DNA of 64,000 nt from an uncultured Planococcus sp. (GTDB lineage Bacteria > Bacillota > Bacilli > Bacillales_A > Planococcaceae). The DNA lies in the NCBI GenBank assembly GCA_947493585.1, contig CANLRI010000001.1, forward strand, positions 434,001-498,000, written 5' to 3'. How positions within the stretch are numbered: position 1 is the first letter of the stretch; each line of letters opens with the position of its first letter. Of this stretch, positions 38,690-48,505 are shown piece by piece. The notes beneath the pieces are model-generated. The model saw only the letters and a program-made list of their open reading frames with translations, searched no databases and was not told the DNA's origin. The translations under genes and the position numbers were made by a program.

Positions 38690-39226
38690 ATGGCAAGAAG
38701 ATCAGGTGGATTTTTCAGCAAGCTCGTATTGCTCGGAGTAGGCGCGGCAATCGGGGCAGCGATGACGCAGAAAAAATCGGAAACAGGCAGCACACAAAAT
38801 ACAGGCAGCTCTTCGATGAATACAGCCGATATGAAAGAAAATATCAAAAAGAATTTGGACCGCTTCAATGAACAATCGGGAGGCATGGTCGACAAAGTAA
38901 AGCCTCATATCAACAAAGCAGTGGATACGGTCAAGACGACAATCGAAAAGCAGCAGCAAATGATGGACAAAGAAAAAGACGCGCTCGACCAAGCGAACAA
39001 AACTGTCCAGGATGAAGTCGGCGAAACAAAAGGCTCGGATTCTTCAGCAAACCGAACGACATCTTCGGGTAATAAAGACTCGTCCGTTGGTTCTTCTTCA
39101 GAATCTGATAAACCAAGCGGCGGCGCATTCGGCGGCAGCACTGCATACACAGAATCCTTGAAAAAGAATCTGGAAAATGATTCATCTTCTGACAAATCTT
39201 CAAATGATGGCACAACGAAAAAATAA
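38690..39226 (+). CDS. YtxH-like membrane-anchored stress protein
   Basis: 178 residues. One N-terminal glycine-rich membrane helix (FFSKLVLLGVGAAIGAAMTQ) is followed by a helical stretch (KENIKKNLDRFNEQSGGMVD; KAVDTVKTTIEKQQQMMDKE) and a low-complexity Ser/Asp/Thr tail. It fits the YtxH/YtxG-like class of small general-stress proteins. GGAGGAG precedes the ATG at 38690. Distant relative in layout of the UPF0180-YtxH protein at 16697. Role unknown. Confidence 0.7.
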   Translation: MARRSGGFFSKLVLLGVGAAIGAAMTQKKSETGSTQNTGSSSMNTADMKENIKKNLDRFNEQSGGMVDKVKPHINKAVDTVKTTIEKQQQMMDKEKDALDQANKTVQDEVGETKGSDSSANRTTSSGNKDSSVGSSSESDKPSGGAFGGSTAYTESLKKNLENDSSSDKSSNDGTTKK

Positions 39227-39250
39227 CTTCGGTTATAATAGAACAAAGAA

Positions 39251-39281
39251 CAGCTATGCCGAGCATGGGCATGGCTTTTTC
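39251..39281 (+). terminator. terminator after the YtxH-like gene
   Basis: AGCTATGCC pairs with GGCATGGCT (one wobble), followed by TTTTT. Confidence 0.7.
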
Positions 39282-39366
39282 TTTCCCTACAATAGACAGA
39301 AAATTCATATCTTTTAAAAATCAACGAGATTTACTGGCGGTATTCTAACAGAGGGGGTTCGGCCAC

Positions 39367-40824
39367 GTGTTTAATGATTACAGAACCAGTCCATTTTTTG
39401 ACGAAATGTTTATGCCAGATGGAAAACCGAAAGCCCATTATGAAACTTTTCACGAAGTGATCAAACGATTTTCAGAAGATGAATTAAGGGAAAAGCATGA
39501 AACGGCGCAGCTATCGTTTCTGCGCCAAGGCATCACGTTCACCGTATACCATAATAATGTAGGAACTGAACGGACGATGCCGTTCGACTTTGTGCCGATC
39601 ATCATTCCGCCGGAAGAGTGGGAAGTCGTCGAAAAAGGAATGACACAGCGCGCAGAGGCGTTGAATCGTTTTTTGGATGATGTCTACCATGACCAAAATA
39701 TTATTGAAGCGGGAATTGTGCCGCGCCATCTCGTTGAAGACAATCCTTATTATTACGAACAGCAAATGAAAGGAGTCGATATCCCGCTCAATAACCATAT
39801 CTTTCTGGCAGGGATCGACTTAATACGTGACGAAACCGGAAAATACCATGTACTGGAAGATAATTTGCGCAACCCGTCCGGATTGTCGTACGTGTATCAG
39901 AATCGTTACGTCATGCGGCAAGTATACCCTGAGTTTTTCGTCAACCATTCGGTTAGGACGCTCGAGCATCAAATGAGCTTTCTGCATGACTCGATTTTGG
40001 ATCATGCCCCAAAAGGAAGAAAAGACAAACCGTTTGCGGTGCTCTTGACGCCTGGCATGTACAACTCGGCTTATTACGATCATGTCTTCCTGGCCCAGCA
40101 GATGGGCATGGATTTGGTCGAAGGGCGCGATCTCGTCGTCCGAAATAATATCGTCTACATGAAATCGATCCGGGGGCTGAAACGCGTCGATATTATCTAC
40201 CGCCGCATCGACGACGATTTTTTGGATCCAGAATCCTTCCGTTCAGATTCCGCACTCGGCGTAAGGGGTGTGATGGAAGCTTATCAAAAAGGCAATGTCG
40301 CGATTTTGAATGCGGTCGGCAACGGCGTCGCGGATGACAAAGCGATCTATGCGTATGTGCCGGAGATGATCCGCTATTATTTAGGTGAAGAACCGATCAT
40401 CGACAATGTGAAAACTTATTTGCTTGATAAGCCCGAAGATCGGGAATGGGTACTCGAGCATCTTGAAGAGCTCGTCGTTAAAAACGTAGGGGCATCCGGC
40501 GGCTATGACATGCTCGTTGGCCCGCATGCCTCGAAGGAGCTGATTGAAAAGTTCAGGGAAAAAATTATCGAAACACCTCATCAGTATATAGCGCAGCCGA
40601 CGATCAAGCTGTCGCGTGCCCCTGCTTATCAAGGAGACAAGTTCTACCCTTGCCACGTGGATCTTAGGGTGTTCGTCATGAGGGGTGAGACGACTCATGT
40701 CCTGCCTGGCGGATTATCCCGCGTCGCGCTGAAAGAAGGCTCGCTTGTCGTCAACTCTTCACAAGGCGGCGGCGGAAAAGACACGTGGGTGTTCAAAAAG
40801 AAAGAAGAAGGGGAGGATGCGTAA
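39367..40824 (+). CDS. circularly permuted ATP-grasp (type 2) amidoligase-like protein
   Basis: 485 residues. Matches the circularly permuted ATP-grasp family formerly DUF404/DUF407: HETAQLSFLRQGITFTVY, DVYHDQNIIEAGIVP, HVLEDNLRNPSGLSYV, MYNSAYYDHVFLAQQMG, VGNGVADDKAIYAYVP and VVKNVGASGGYDMLVGP. Comparative genomics has linked this family with alpha-E and transglutaminase-like proteins in a predicted peptide-synthesis or peptide-tagging system; the biochemical product is unknown. The start is GTG at 39367 with AGAGGGGG upstream. The stop directly abuts the ATG of the next gene (TAA ATG), so the two are coupled. Confidence 0.87.
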   Translation: MFNDYRTSPFFDEMFMPDGKPKAHYETFHEVIKRFSEDELREKHETAQLSFLRQGITFTVYHNNVGTERTMPFDFVPIIIPPEEWEVVEKGMTQRAEALNRFLDDVYHDQNIIEAGIVPRHLVEDNPYYYEQQMKGVDIPLNNHIFLAGIDLIRDETGKYHVLEDNLRNPSGLSYVYQNRYVMRQVYPEFFVNHSVRTLEHQMSFLHDSILDHAPKGRKDKPFAVLLTPGMYNSAYYDHVFLAQQMGMDLVEGRDLVVRNNIVYMKSIRGLKRVDIIYRRIDDDFLDPESFRSDSALGVRGVMEAYQKGNVAILNAVGNGVADDKAIYAYVPEMIRYYLGEEPIIDNVKTYLLDKPEDREWVLEHLEELVVKNVGASGGYDMLVGPHASKELIEKFREKIIETPHQYIAQPTIKLSRAPAYQGDKFYPCHVDLRVFVMRGETTHVLPGGLSRVALKEGSLVVNSSQGGGGKDTWVFKKKEEGEDA

Positions 40825-42696
40825 ATGTTAAGCCGTGTTGCAAATTCATTGTATTGGATGTCCCGGAATGTCGAGCGGGCGGAGAACAATGCACGCATCC
40901 TCGACGTGCAATTGCTGCAGATGATCGAAGCGGCCGATGAAGAGCTGGTGCGTGACTCAGATTGGCGGTTGATTTTTGAAATCTGCGATTCGACGGAAAC
41001 GATGCGCCGGATCAAAGCCAACCCGACCTATGAAGAATCGGAGCTGGTTCAGTATTTGGCGATGGCGCAGGAAAATTCCAATTCAGTCGCCAGCTGCGCA
41101 ATGGTCGTCCGTGAAAATGCCCGCATCAGCCGCGACCATATTCCTGATGATTATTGGGAAACATGGAACCGCGCATATCTGTCATTGACGGACATGGATT
41201 TGAAAAACAGTTCTGTCCGTGACATGAGGTCGTTTCTGGAGAACGTTAAAACAACTTCGCTTATTTCCCAGGGAATTGTCGAGTCCTCGATGTCGCGGGG
41301 TGTGGCGTATCAAATGATTAAAATCGCCAAATGGCTCGAACGCGCGGAAAAGACGGCACGCATCTTGAATGTCGTCTGCGAGAGGACGCGTGAACGTGTC
41401 AGGAAAGAAAAGACCGATGATTATTATTTCTGGCTGGCGGCACTCCGGATGACCAATGGCTATAACGCCTACTTAAAGAGCAATCCGCCGCGCATGGAAC
41501 CGAAGAACGTATTGGCTTTTTTGATCTCAGACAAGACCTTCCCGAGATCAATCCGCTATTGCCTCGATCACGTACGGGATGCGGTCGAAGAACTTGAAGG
41601 AGGCAAAGTGTCCCATTATTCTTGGGAGTTGTATGCCAAACTCGACGAGGTCCGGACTTCCTTCAGCGAAACGGATATCGAATCTTTGGATTCGGACGAA
41701 TTGATGCATTTCCTGAACCGTTTCCAGGATGGCTGCAATGAAATCAGCCGGATTTTCTCCAGCACTTATTATTTAACGGATCCCGAAGCGGAAACAGCGA
41801 TGGCGTTCCAATCCCAAGGGATGGACATGAAAGGAATAACTTCTATGAAATACAAAATCGAGCATACCAATATTTTTGACTACGAAACAATCGTTGACCA
41901 AAGCATGAATACCATCCGCTTGAAACCGAGAACGGATGAATGCCAGCGCCTTCTGTCGTACCGTGCGGACATCACACCGGCAACATTGACGACAAATCAT
42001 GTGGACATCTTCGGCAATAATGTCGAGACATTCTTTATCGCCGAACACCACCAGCACCTCGAAGTGAAGGCAACATCCATTGTCAGCATTCAGAAAAGCC
42101 CGTTTATCCACCGTATCGATTATTCGCCGGAGATGAACGTCATTTTCCATTCCCAATTATTTGCCGAACACTATATGGCGTATTTGAGCAACACTGCATA
42201 TACGTATATGTTGCCAGAGCAAATGGAATTGGTTGATCGAGAACTCGGGGACATGAGCAATCCGGTGCAATACTCTATCGACGTAATGGAATATTTATTC
42301 GATCATTTCACTTATGACGGCGATTCAACGACCGTTACGACAACAGCGAGTGAATCGTTCAACCTGAAAAAAGGCGTGTGCCAAGACATTACGCACGTTA
42401 TGCTCGGCATCTTGCGCAGCAAAAACATCCCAGCGCGCTATGTCAGCGGCTATCTCTACGTTGGGGAAGATTCCGCGCTTGTCGGTGACGCAGCGAGCCA
42501 CGCTTGGGTTGAAGTCATGGTGCCGGGCATCGGCTGGGTCGGGCTCGATCCAACGAATAACGTAGAAGCGCTGGAAAACCATATCCGCGTTGGCACAGGA
42601 CGTGATTACAACGATGTCAGTCCAGTCCAGGGCGTCTATAGAGGCGGCAGCCAATCGCTCGATGTGAAAGTCTCCGTCAGCTTGCTCGACCAATAA
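40825..42696 (+). CDS. alpha-E domain protein fused to transglutaminase-like peptidase
   Basis: 623 residues. Residues 1-315 are an all-helical alpha-E domain (former DUF403; [40 protein letters not shown]). Residues 341-623 are a bacterial transglutaminase-like domain with its N-terminal beta domain ([20 protein letters not shown]) and the catalytic triad Cys in [12 protein letters not shown], His in SHAWVEV and Asp in GLDPTNN. These are usually separate genes. Here a short linker joins them in frame, yet an internal ATG at 41845 with AAAGGAA 8-9 nt upstream could still make the transglutaminase alone. Works with the ATP-grasp protein encoded just upstream. Confidence 0.87.
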   Translation: MLSRVANSLYWMSRNVERAENNARILDVQLLQMIEAADEELVRDSDWRLIFEICDSTETMRRIKANPTYEESELVQYLAMAQENSNSVASCAMVVRENARISRDHIPDDYWETWNRAYLSLTDMDLKNSSVRDMRSFLENVKTTSLISQGIVESSMSRGVAYQMIKIAKWLERAEKTARILNVVCERTRERVRKEKTDDYYFWLAALRMTNGYNAYLKSNPPRMEPKNVLAFLISDKTFPRSIRYCLDHVRDAVEELEGGKVSHYSWELYAKLDEVRTSFSETDIESLDSDELMHFLNRFQDGCNEISRIFSSTYYLTDPEAETAMAFQSQGMDMKGITSMKYKIEHTNIFDYETIVDQSMNTIRLKPRTDECQRLLSYRADITPATLTTNHVDIFGNNVETFFIAEHHQHLEVKATSIVSIQKSPFIHRIDYSPEMNVIFHSQLFAEHYMAYLSNTAYTYMLPEQMELVDRELGDMSNPVQYSIDVMEYLFDHFTYDGDSTTVTTTASESFNLKKGVCQDITHVMLGILRSKNIPARYVSGYLYVGEDSALVGDAASHAWVEVMVPGIGWVGLDPTNNVEALENHIRVGTGRDYNDVSPVQGVYRGGSQSLDVKVSVSLLDQ

Positions 42697-42778
42697 TGGC
42701 AATAATCGCTCAACTGCAAAACTGCCCGATCCGTGCCATAATGAAGAGATAAGACAGATGAACGGAGAAGGAGAACTT

Positions 42779-44224
42779 ATGAACACGAACCAATTTAAAG
42801 ATTATGGCATTAGCGAGCCCATCGTAAAAGCGCTAGAAGGCCTTGGATACCAACAGCCGACCGAAGTACAGCAGCAAGTCATTCCCGCCGCCCTTGAAAA
42901 GAATGATTTGACCGTCAAATCGCAAACCGGCAGCGGCAAGACAGCCGCATTCGGCATTCCGTTGTGCGAACTTGTCGATTGGGATGAAAACAAGCCCCAG
43001 GCGCTCGTCTTGACACCGACCCGTGAACTTGCCGACCAAGTGAAAGAAGACATCACCCACATCGGCCGATTCAAGCGCATCAAAGCCGCAGCGATCTATG
43101 GCAAGCATCCGTTTGCGTATCAAAAGGAAGAGCTGAAGCAAAAATGCCACATCGTCGTCGGAACGCCTGGTCGTGTGCTCGATCATATCGAAAAAGGCAC
43201 CTTGAAGCTCGAAAAAATCGAGTATTTGGTGTTGGATGAAGCAGATGAAATGCTCAATATGGGCTTTATCGAACAAGTTGAATCGATCATCAAGCAGTTG
43301 CCAAAAGAACGGACGACGATGCTGTTTTCGGCAACCTTTCCAGGACATTTAGAGAAGTTGCAGCGCGATTTCATGCGCTCCCCGCGCTATATCGGAATCC
43401 AGGCAGCCGATACGTTAGAAGAGCGTATCGAGCATTCACTCTTCATCGTGAAAGAGCAGGATAAATTCCAGTTGCTGCGCGACGTCACTGTAGTCGAGAA
43501 TCCGGATAGCTGCATCATTTTCTGCCGCACGAAAGACCAAGTCGATGCTGTGTCGGAAGGGCTTGAACGCCTGTTCTACACAAGCGATCAATTGCACGGC
43601 GGCATGACCCAAGAAGACCGTTTCGGCGTCATGGATGATTTTCGCCGCGGCGAGTTCCGTTATTTGGTTGCGACAGACGTCGCGGCACGCGGCATCGATA
43701 TCGACGGCATTACTCATGTCATCAATTATGATTTTCCGCTCGAGAAAGAAAGTTATGTCCACCGTGCTGGACGCACAGGGCGTGCCGGCAAGAGCGGCAA
43801 GGCAATTTCTTTTGTCACGCCGTTTGAGGATAAATTCCTGAAAGAAACGGAAGATTATTTAGGATTTGAAATCACGTGCGTTGAACGGCCATCAAGAGAA
43901 CAGGTTGCTTTGGCAAAACCGGCGTTCGAAGACAAGATCGAGAGCCGCCAGAAGCCGAAGAAACATAAAGCGGCAGCGCTCAACCAAGACATCATGAAGC
44001 TCTATTTCAACGGCGGCAAGAAGAAAAAGCTGCGCGCTGTCGATTTTGTTGGGACTTTGACCAGTATACCTGGCATCACGGCGGAAGATATCGGCATCAT
44101 CAAAATCCAGGATACAGTTACCTATATTGACATTTTGAATGGCAAAGGGCTGCATGTCTTGAAGGCGATGAAAGACAAAACCGTCAAAGGCAAGACCTTA
44201 AAAGTTCATAAAGCGAAAAAATAA
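42779..44224 (+). CDS. dbpA: DEAD-box RNA helicase DbpA (YxiN)
   Basis: 481 residues. 23S rRNA-targeted helicase for large-subunit assembly. Q-motif region [15 protein letters not shown], Walker [23 protein letters not shown] in [17 protein letters not shown] in [14 protein letters not shown] and [13 protein letters not shown]. The C-terminal RNA-binding domain (about 405-481, [38 protein letters not shown]) is the DbpA/YxiN type that recognises hairpin 92. The ATG at 42779 has GAAGGAGA upstream. -10-like CATAAT at about 42738. A strong terminator follows. Confidence 0.93.
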   Translation: MNTNQFKDYGISEPIVKALEGLGYQQPTEVQQQVIPAALEKNDLTVKSQTGSGKTAAFGIPLCELVDWDENKPQALVLTPTRELADQVKEDITHIGRFKRIKAAAIYGKHPFAYQKEELKQKCHIVVGTPGRVLDHIEKGTLKLEKIEYLVLDEADEMLNMGFIEQVESIIKQLPKERTTMLFSATFPGHLEKLQRDFMRSPRYIGIQAADTLEERIEHSLFIVKEQDKFQLLRDVTVVENPDSCIIFCRTKDQVDAVSEGLERLFYTSDQLHGGMTQEDRFGVMDDFRRGEFRYLVATDVAARGIDIDGITHVINYDFPLEKESYVHRAGRTGRAGKSGKAISFVTPFEDKFLKETEDYLGFEITCVERPSREQVALAKPAFEDKIESRQKPKKHKAAALNQDIMKLYFNGGKKKKLRAVDFVGTLTSIPGITAEDIGIIKIQDTVTYIDILNGKGLHVLKAMKDKTVKGKTLKVHKAKK

Positions 44225-44228
44225 TCTC

Positions 44229-44271
44229 AGGCCTTTTCCAAGCTGCAAAAGCTTTGGAAAGGGCCTTTTTT
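44229..44271 (+). terminator. terminator after dbpA
   Basis: AGGCC-TTTTCCAA-GCT pairs with AGC-TTTGGAAA-GGGCCT, then T6. Confidence 0.85.
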
Positions 44272-44353
44272 CTATTGATTGATACAGATTTTTAATGGAA
44301 CGGGTTCTTTTGTCACGAAAAAAAGCGTAATTGTCATCAAATATGCCTATTGC

Positions 44354-44370
44354 TGTCACATGATTGTAAC
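44354..44370 (+). promoter_or_regulatory. WalR-like box upstream of the LysM-3D gene
   Basis: TGTCAC-N5-TGTAAC fits 11 of 12 positions of the WalR direct repeat TGTWAH-N5-TGTWAH. A further TGTCAT lies about 20 bp upstream. In B. subtilis the similar gene yocH is a classic WalRK target. Confidence 0.55.
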
Positions 44371-44456
44371 CTTGCCGTGCTATTTTAATTTTACTGAAAA
44401 GCTTTCAACCGATTTACGCAAGGCACAATCATCCGACAGGTAAAGGGGATAGGAAC

Positions 44457-45020
44457 TTGAAAAAATTATTGGCGGCTTTAGGAATGGCAATGCTTTTATT
44501 ACTCGGTACTTCACTTACGACTTCTGCAGCATCGAACGTTTACACAGTTAAAAGCGGAGATACACTTTATAAAATTTCTCAGCAAACAAAAGTATCTGTA
44601 ACTAACTTGAAATCATATAACGGTTTGAAATCGAATTTAATCTTCCCGAAACAACAATTGAAATTGAAAAAAACAACAGCTCAAACTATCTCTAAACCAT
44701 CAACTCCATCTTTAAGCAAAGATAAAGTGGTGAAAGAATTCACTGTTTCCGCGACAGCCTATACGGCGTATTGCAAAGGATGCTCCGGGATCACGAGAAC
44801 GGGCATTAACCTGAAAAAGAACCCAGGGCTTAAAGTCATCGCAGTCGACCCGAAAGTCATCCCGCTCGGTTCTAAAGTATGGGTGGAAGGCTACGGCACC
44901 GCAATCGCGGGCGATACAGGCGGCGCAATCAAAGGTAAGAAAATCGACGTCTTCATCCCAACTCAAAGCCAAGCGCTTAAATGGGGACGCAAAAACGTAA
45001 AAGTTAAAATCCTAAAATAA
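44457..45020 (+). CDS. LysM and 3D-domain cell-wall protein (YocH-like muramidase/transglycosylase)
   Basis: 187 residues. A signal peptide (residues 1-25, KKLLAALGMAMLLLLGTSL then TSA) is followed by one LysM domain (about 28-70, YTVKSGDTLYKISQQTKVSV) for peptidoglycan binding. After a Ser/Thr/Pro linker comes a C-terminal 3D domain (about 95-187: SATAYTAY, IAVDPKVIPLGSKVWVEGYG, AGDTGGAIKGKKIDVF) with the three aspartates of the lytic fold. Secreted wall-remodelling enzyme. The start is TTG at 44457 with AAAGGGGAT upstream. The WalR-like box about 90 bp before the start fits its role. Confidence 0.88.
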   Translation: MKKLLAALGMAMLLLLGTSLTTSAASNVYTVKSGDTLYKISQQTKVSVTNLKSYNGLKSNLIFPKQQLKLKKTTAQTISKPSTPSLSKDKVVKEFTVSATAYTAYCKGCSGITRTGINLKKNPGLKVIAVDPKVIPLGSKVWVEGYGTAIAGDTGGAIKGKKIDVFIPTQSQALKWGRKNVKVKILK

Positions 45021-45021
45021 G

Positions 45022-45053
45022 CAAAACCCGGCTGATCCATCAGCCGGGTTTTT
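45022..45053 (+). terminator. terminator after the LysM-3D gene
   Basis: AAAACCCGGCTGA pairs with TCAGCCGGGTTTTT around TCCA. Confidence 0.9.
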
Positions 45054-45123
45054 ATATGGCGTCATTCACTATCCGAATAGCTTTTTGACTCAACTACTTC
45101 ATTACAAGATGCCATCACCCAAG

Positions 45124-45300
45124 AAGCGATTCCCCCACTAGCCGGCAACTAACTATAGAAGCAAATCTGTTTAAATAAACTCGACTTAATGAAATCACTC
45201 AGCCGCCTAGCGCCAAGGGTGAGCCGACGCCGTAAGACAGGCGTTCTTCCTGTCTTATGGCAAGAGGCCAACCCAAAGCCAGGCGGCGACTAGCCAAGCG
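45124..45300 (+). repeat. interspersed structured repeat, full copy B
   Basis: Same layout and spacing as copy A at 16363. Outer stem GCCGCCT (45202-45208) / AGGCGGC (45281-45287), middle pairs GGGT/ACCC and GCC/GGC, and a 13-bp inner hairpin GCCGTAAGACAGG (45229-45241) / CCTGTCTTATGGC (45249-45261). It lies in the 510-bp gap 45021-45530 between the LysM-3D gene and the crt operon. No gene seen. Confidence 0.75.
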
Positions 45301-45370
45301 AAGCTTCATTCCAAACACCGAAACAATTCCGCAAGCAAACCCTCGCTAACTTCAAATACGTCGGATCCAA

Positions 45371-45383
45371 GAAGCGATTCCCC
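45371..45383 (+). repeat. left-end fragment of the interspersed repeat
   Basis: GAAGCGATTCCCC equals the left end of copies A and B, but the rest of the element is absent. Confidence 0.45.
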
Positions 45384-45472
45384 TGAAAGTACCGACAAAA
45401 TTCACTGCATTCCATGAATTAAAAAACAAGCACTATAAGAGGTTAAATAATTAGTCTTTTAGGGAAGAGATG

Positions 45473-45505
45473 TATATACTGTTTGTATAGGTATTGTATA
45501 ACTTT
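45473..45505 (+). promoter_or_regulatory. CarH-type operator of the crtN-crtN-crtM operon (three 11-bp direct repeats)
   Basis: TATATACTGTT, TGTATAGGTAT and TGTATAACTTT follow one another with cores at 45473, 45484 and 45495, exact 11-bp phasing. The last copy gives TTGTATAAC, whose TATAAC is a plausible -10 about 29 bp before the start codon, so bound repressor would cover the promoter. Confidence 0.7.
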
Positions 45506-45530
45506 TACAAGCGAAACGGGGGCTTACGCA

Positions 45531-47057
45531 ATGGCAAAACGGATGATTATTATAGGAGCGGGGCCAGGTGGCTTAGCAGCGGGAATGCTGTTGGCGAGCA
45601 AAGGATACCAAGTAGACATTTATGAAAAAAATGACCGAATCGGTGGACGCAATGCTGCATTGACATTAGGTGATTTCACTTTTGACACAGGGCCGACGTT
45701 TTTGAGCATGCTTCATCTGGTGGAGGAATTATTCGAAACGACTGGGCGCAATGTCCATGATTATATGGAAGCGGTCGAACTGGACCCGATGTACGAACTG
45801 CGTTTTGAAGACCAGAACTTGGTGATGACGCGAGATCCTGAAGCAATGCGCAAGCAAATCGATGACAACTTCAAAGGCGACGGAGATGGCTACGCGCGTT
45901 TCATGAAAGACACCGGCAAAAAGCTCGAAGCGCTGTCTCCGCTTTTGCAGACAAAAATGGACCGCATGACGGACCTCATGCAGCCGAAAGTGATCAAAGC
46001 AATTCCAGAATTGGAAGCAGGCAAGACGCTTTACGATGTCTTGTCCCGTTACTTTAAAGACGAGCGCCTAAAGATGGCGTTTGCGTTTCAATCCAAATAC
46101 CTCGGTATGTCGCCTTGGGAATGCCCTGGGGCGTTCACGATCCTATCCTATATGGAGCATGCGTATGGTATTTATCATCCAATTGGCGGCGTCAATCAAT
46201 TGTCCGCAGCGATGGCGAAGGCAGTCAAAGAAATGGGCGGCCGCATCCATCTAAATAAAGGCGTCCAGAAATTATGGATAGAAGGGCGTACGGTGAAAGG
46301 TGTCGATCTTTATGACGGCAGCCGTGAAGCAGCGGATGAAGTAATCATCAATGGCGACTTTGCACACGTAATGACCCATCTGGTAGAGCCGGGTATCCTG
46401 AAGAAATACACTCCCAAAAAGCTCGACAAGAAAAAATATTCATGTTCTACATTTATGCTGTATTTAGGGCTCGACAAGAAATACGATTTGTCCCATCACA
46501 CAATCGTTTTTTCGAAAGACTATAAGAAGAACGTCGAGGAAATGACAAAATCCCGCATCTTGTCAGCAGACCCGTCAATCTATGTTCAAAATGCCAGCGT
46601 CACGGATCCGACCTTGGCTCCGGAAGGCAAGTCGGCACTTTATATTTTGGCACCGGTGCCGAATAATTTCAGCGATATCGGCTGGGAAAACGAACAAGAA
46701 GCATTCCGCGATTTGGTGCTGGATATCATTGAAGAAAAAACCGAGTTCAAGAATTTGCGCGACCACATCGAAGTCGAGAAGATGCTGACGCCGTTCGGCT
46801 GGGAATCAGATTACTCCGTTTACCGCGGTGCTACATTCAATTTGGGGCATCAATTATCACAAATGATGGTATTCCGCCCGCATAATAAATTCGAAGAGCT
46901 CGATAAGTGCTGGCTGGTCGGAGGCGGAACGCATCCCGGCAGCGGCTTGCCGACCATCTTGGAATCCGCCCGTATTACGACGAACGGCATCTTGAAAGAA
47001 GACGGCAAATCTGGAATTCCGATTGGCCCGCTTCCGAAAGTGGAGGGATACGCATGA
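45531..47057 (+). CDS. crtN: CrtN/CrtI-type C30 carotenoid desaturase, first copy
   Basis: 508 residues. FAD-dependent, membrane-associated phytoene-desaturase family enzyme. The N-terminal dinucleotide fold is MIIIGAGPGGLAAGMLLASK, then DRIGGRN and FDTGPTFL. GVNQLSAAMAKAV is mid-chain, and the C-terminal CrtI signature VGGGTHPGSGLPTILESARI contacts the flavin. Best guess: 4,4'-diapophytoene desaturase acting on the CrtM product, as the HPGSGLP ending is that of true desaturases. Which of the two adjacent copies does the first desaturation is uncertain. First gene of a plus-strand operon with ATGA overlaps to the next. The ATG at 45531 follows ACGGGGG. The open frame also extends 5' through the operator, which argues against an upstream start. 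Confidence 0.85.
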   Translation: MAKRMIIIGAGPGGLAAGMLLASKGYQVDIYEKNDRIGGRNAALTLGDFTFDTGPTFLSMLHLVEELFETTGRNVHDYMEAVELDPMYELRFEDQNLVMTRDPEAMRKQIDDNFKGDGDGYARFMKDTGKKLEALSPLLQTKMDRMTDLMQPKVIKAIPELEAGKTLYDVLSRYFKDERLKMAFAFQSKYLGMSPWECPGAFTILSYMEHAYGIYHPIGGVNQLSAAMAKAVKEMGGRIHLNKGVQKLWIEGRTVKGVDLYDGSREAADEVIINGDFAHVMTHLVEPGILKKYTPKKLDKKKYSCSTFMLYLGLDKKYDLSHHTIVFSKDYKKNVEEMTKSRILSADPSIYVQNASVTDPTLAPEGKSALYILAPVPNNFSDIGWENEQEAFRDLVLDIIEEKTEFKNLRDHIEVEKMLTPFGWESDYSVYRGATFNLGHQLSQMMVFRPHNKFEELDKCWLVGGGTHPGSGLPTILESARITTNGILKEDGKSGIPIGPLPKVEGYA

Positions 47058-48505
47058 AAATAGCCATAATTGGAGGCGGGGTCGGAGGCTTGATGGGCGC
47101 GCTTTATTTAACAAAGCTCGGCTATGAAGTCACTATCTATGAAAAAGAACATAAACTTGGTGGCAGAATGGCGTTTGTGGAACGGGATGGTTTCCGAATC
47201 GATGAAGGCCCGACCATCGTCTTGCTGCCGGAAATGTTCCGCGATTTATTCGCCCAAGCAGGAATCGACCCTCACAGCATCGAATTATTATTATGCGACC
47301 CGCTTTACACAATCCGTTTTACAGATGGAAAAGTGTATACGAAATATCCAGGGCGTGAGCGGCAATTGCAAGAAGTAGAAGAGCAGTTCCCGGAAGATAA
47401 AGATGGATTTATCCGCTTTATGGATGAGGGGCAGAAGCGCTTCGACATCGGCAAGCCTGCTTTTCTCGAACATGATTTTGTCCGCAAAGCGGATTTTTGG
47501 ACTTTCCGCAACATCCGCAATTTGATGAAGCTAAAGCCGCAGCAATCTGTCCACCAATTAATGGAGAATTACTTCAGGGACGAACGATTGCAATTGGCAT
47601 ATTCCCTTCAGGCGCTTTATATCGGTGGGGACCCTTACCGCGCGCCGGCCATGTATTCACTTGTACCGTTCAGTGAGCATCAGCACGGAGTGTATTATGT
47701 GAAGGGCGGCTATGCGAGCATCATTCCTGTTATGGAGCGGGAGCTGCGCAGCCGCGGCGCTGAGATTCGTTTGAACACAGCTGTTAAACGCGTCGTGAAA
47801 AAATACGGTCGTGCCACAGCAATCGAAACAACAGCCGGCATAGAGCCATATGATGCGATTGTCTATAATGGGGATTTCCCCGGAATCAACCAAGTGGCGC
47901 CGATGAAGAAACAGAAAGAATACACGCCTTCTTCCGGCTGTGTGCTGTTGTATTTTGGATTGGACAAAGTGTATGAAGATGTAAATGTCCACCAGTTCTT
48001 CATTGGTGATGATTATAAAGAACATATGGAAGATGTGTTTGTCAGAGGGCAAAAAACGGAAAATCCGGCATTCTACACATTCCATCCGTCGGTCATTGAC
48101 GATTCTCTTGCCCCTGAAGGCAAATCGGTGCTCTATGTGCTTGTACCGGTTCCTTCTGATACAGAAATCGACTGGAAAAATGATGAAGAGTGGATCGGGC
48201 GTATTTTGGACCGGATGGAGACATTGTCGTTTCCTGGCATCCGGGAATCGATTGAATGGATGGATGTGCGCACGCCGAAAGATGCGGAAGCGTTCGGCTT
48301 GTTTAAGGGAGGCAGCTTCGGAATCGGCCCGACATTACGTCAATCCGGCGTTTTCCGCCCTCAGATCAAACCGGACAATACGGAAAATTTGTATGCAGTC
48401 GGAGCTTCTGTCCATCCGGGCGGCGGCATCCCGATCGTTATGCAAGGAGCGAAATTGCTGGCCGACAGAATCCACAGCGATTTGAAAGAAAGGGGCGGTT
48501 CATGA
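47054..48505 (+). CDS. CrtN-like C30 carotenoid desaturase/oxidase, second copy
   Basis: 483 residues, paralogous to the preceding gene: MKIAIIGGGVGGLMGALYL, KLGGRMAFV, DEGPTIVLLP, VKGGYASIIPVMERELRSRG and the C-terminal VGASVHPGGGIPIVMQGAKL. Its N-terminus and ending (GASVHPGGGIPIV) resemble S. aureus CrtN (GASTHPGAGVPIV) at least as closely as the first copy does, so it may be the main desaturase or a chain-end oxidase. ATG overlaps the previous stop (ATGA), with GGAGGG upstream. Translational coupling implies fixed stoichiometry with its neighbours. Confidence 0.83.
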   Translation: MKIAIIGGGVGGLMGALYLTKLGYEVTIYEKEHKLGGRMAFVERDGFRIDEGPTIVLLPEMFRDLFAQAGIDPHSIELLLCDPLYTIRFTDGKVYTKYPGRERQLQEVEEQFPEDKDGFIRFMDEGQKRFDIGKPAFLEHDFVRKADFWTFRNIRNLMKLKPQQSVHQLMENYFRDERLQLAYSLQALYIGGDPYRAPAMYSLVPFSEHQHGVYYVKGGYASIIPVMERELRSRGAEIRLNTAVKRVVKKYGRATAIETTAGIEPYDAIVYNGDFPGINQVAPMKKQKEYTPSSGCVLLYFGLDKVYEDVNVHQFFIGDDYKEHMEDVFVRGQKTENPAFYTFHPSVIDDSLAPEGKSVLYVLVPVPSDTEIDWKNDEEWIGRILDRMETLSFPGIRESIEWMDVRTPKDAEAFGLFKGGSFGIGPTLRQSGVFRPQIKPDNTENLYAVGASVHPGGGIPIVMQGAKLLADRIHSDLKERGGS

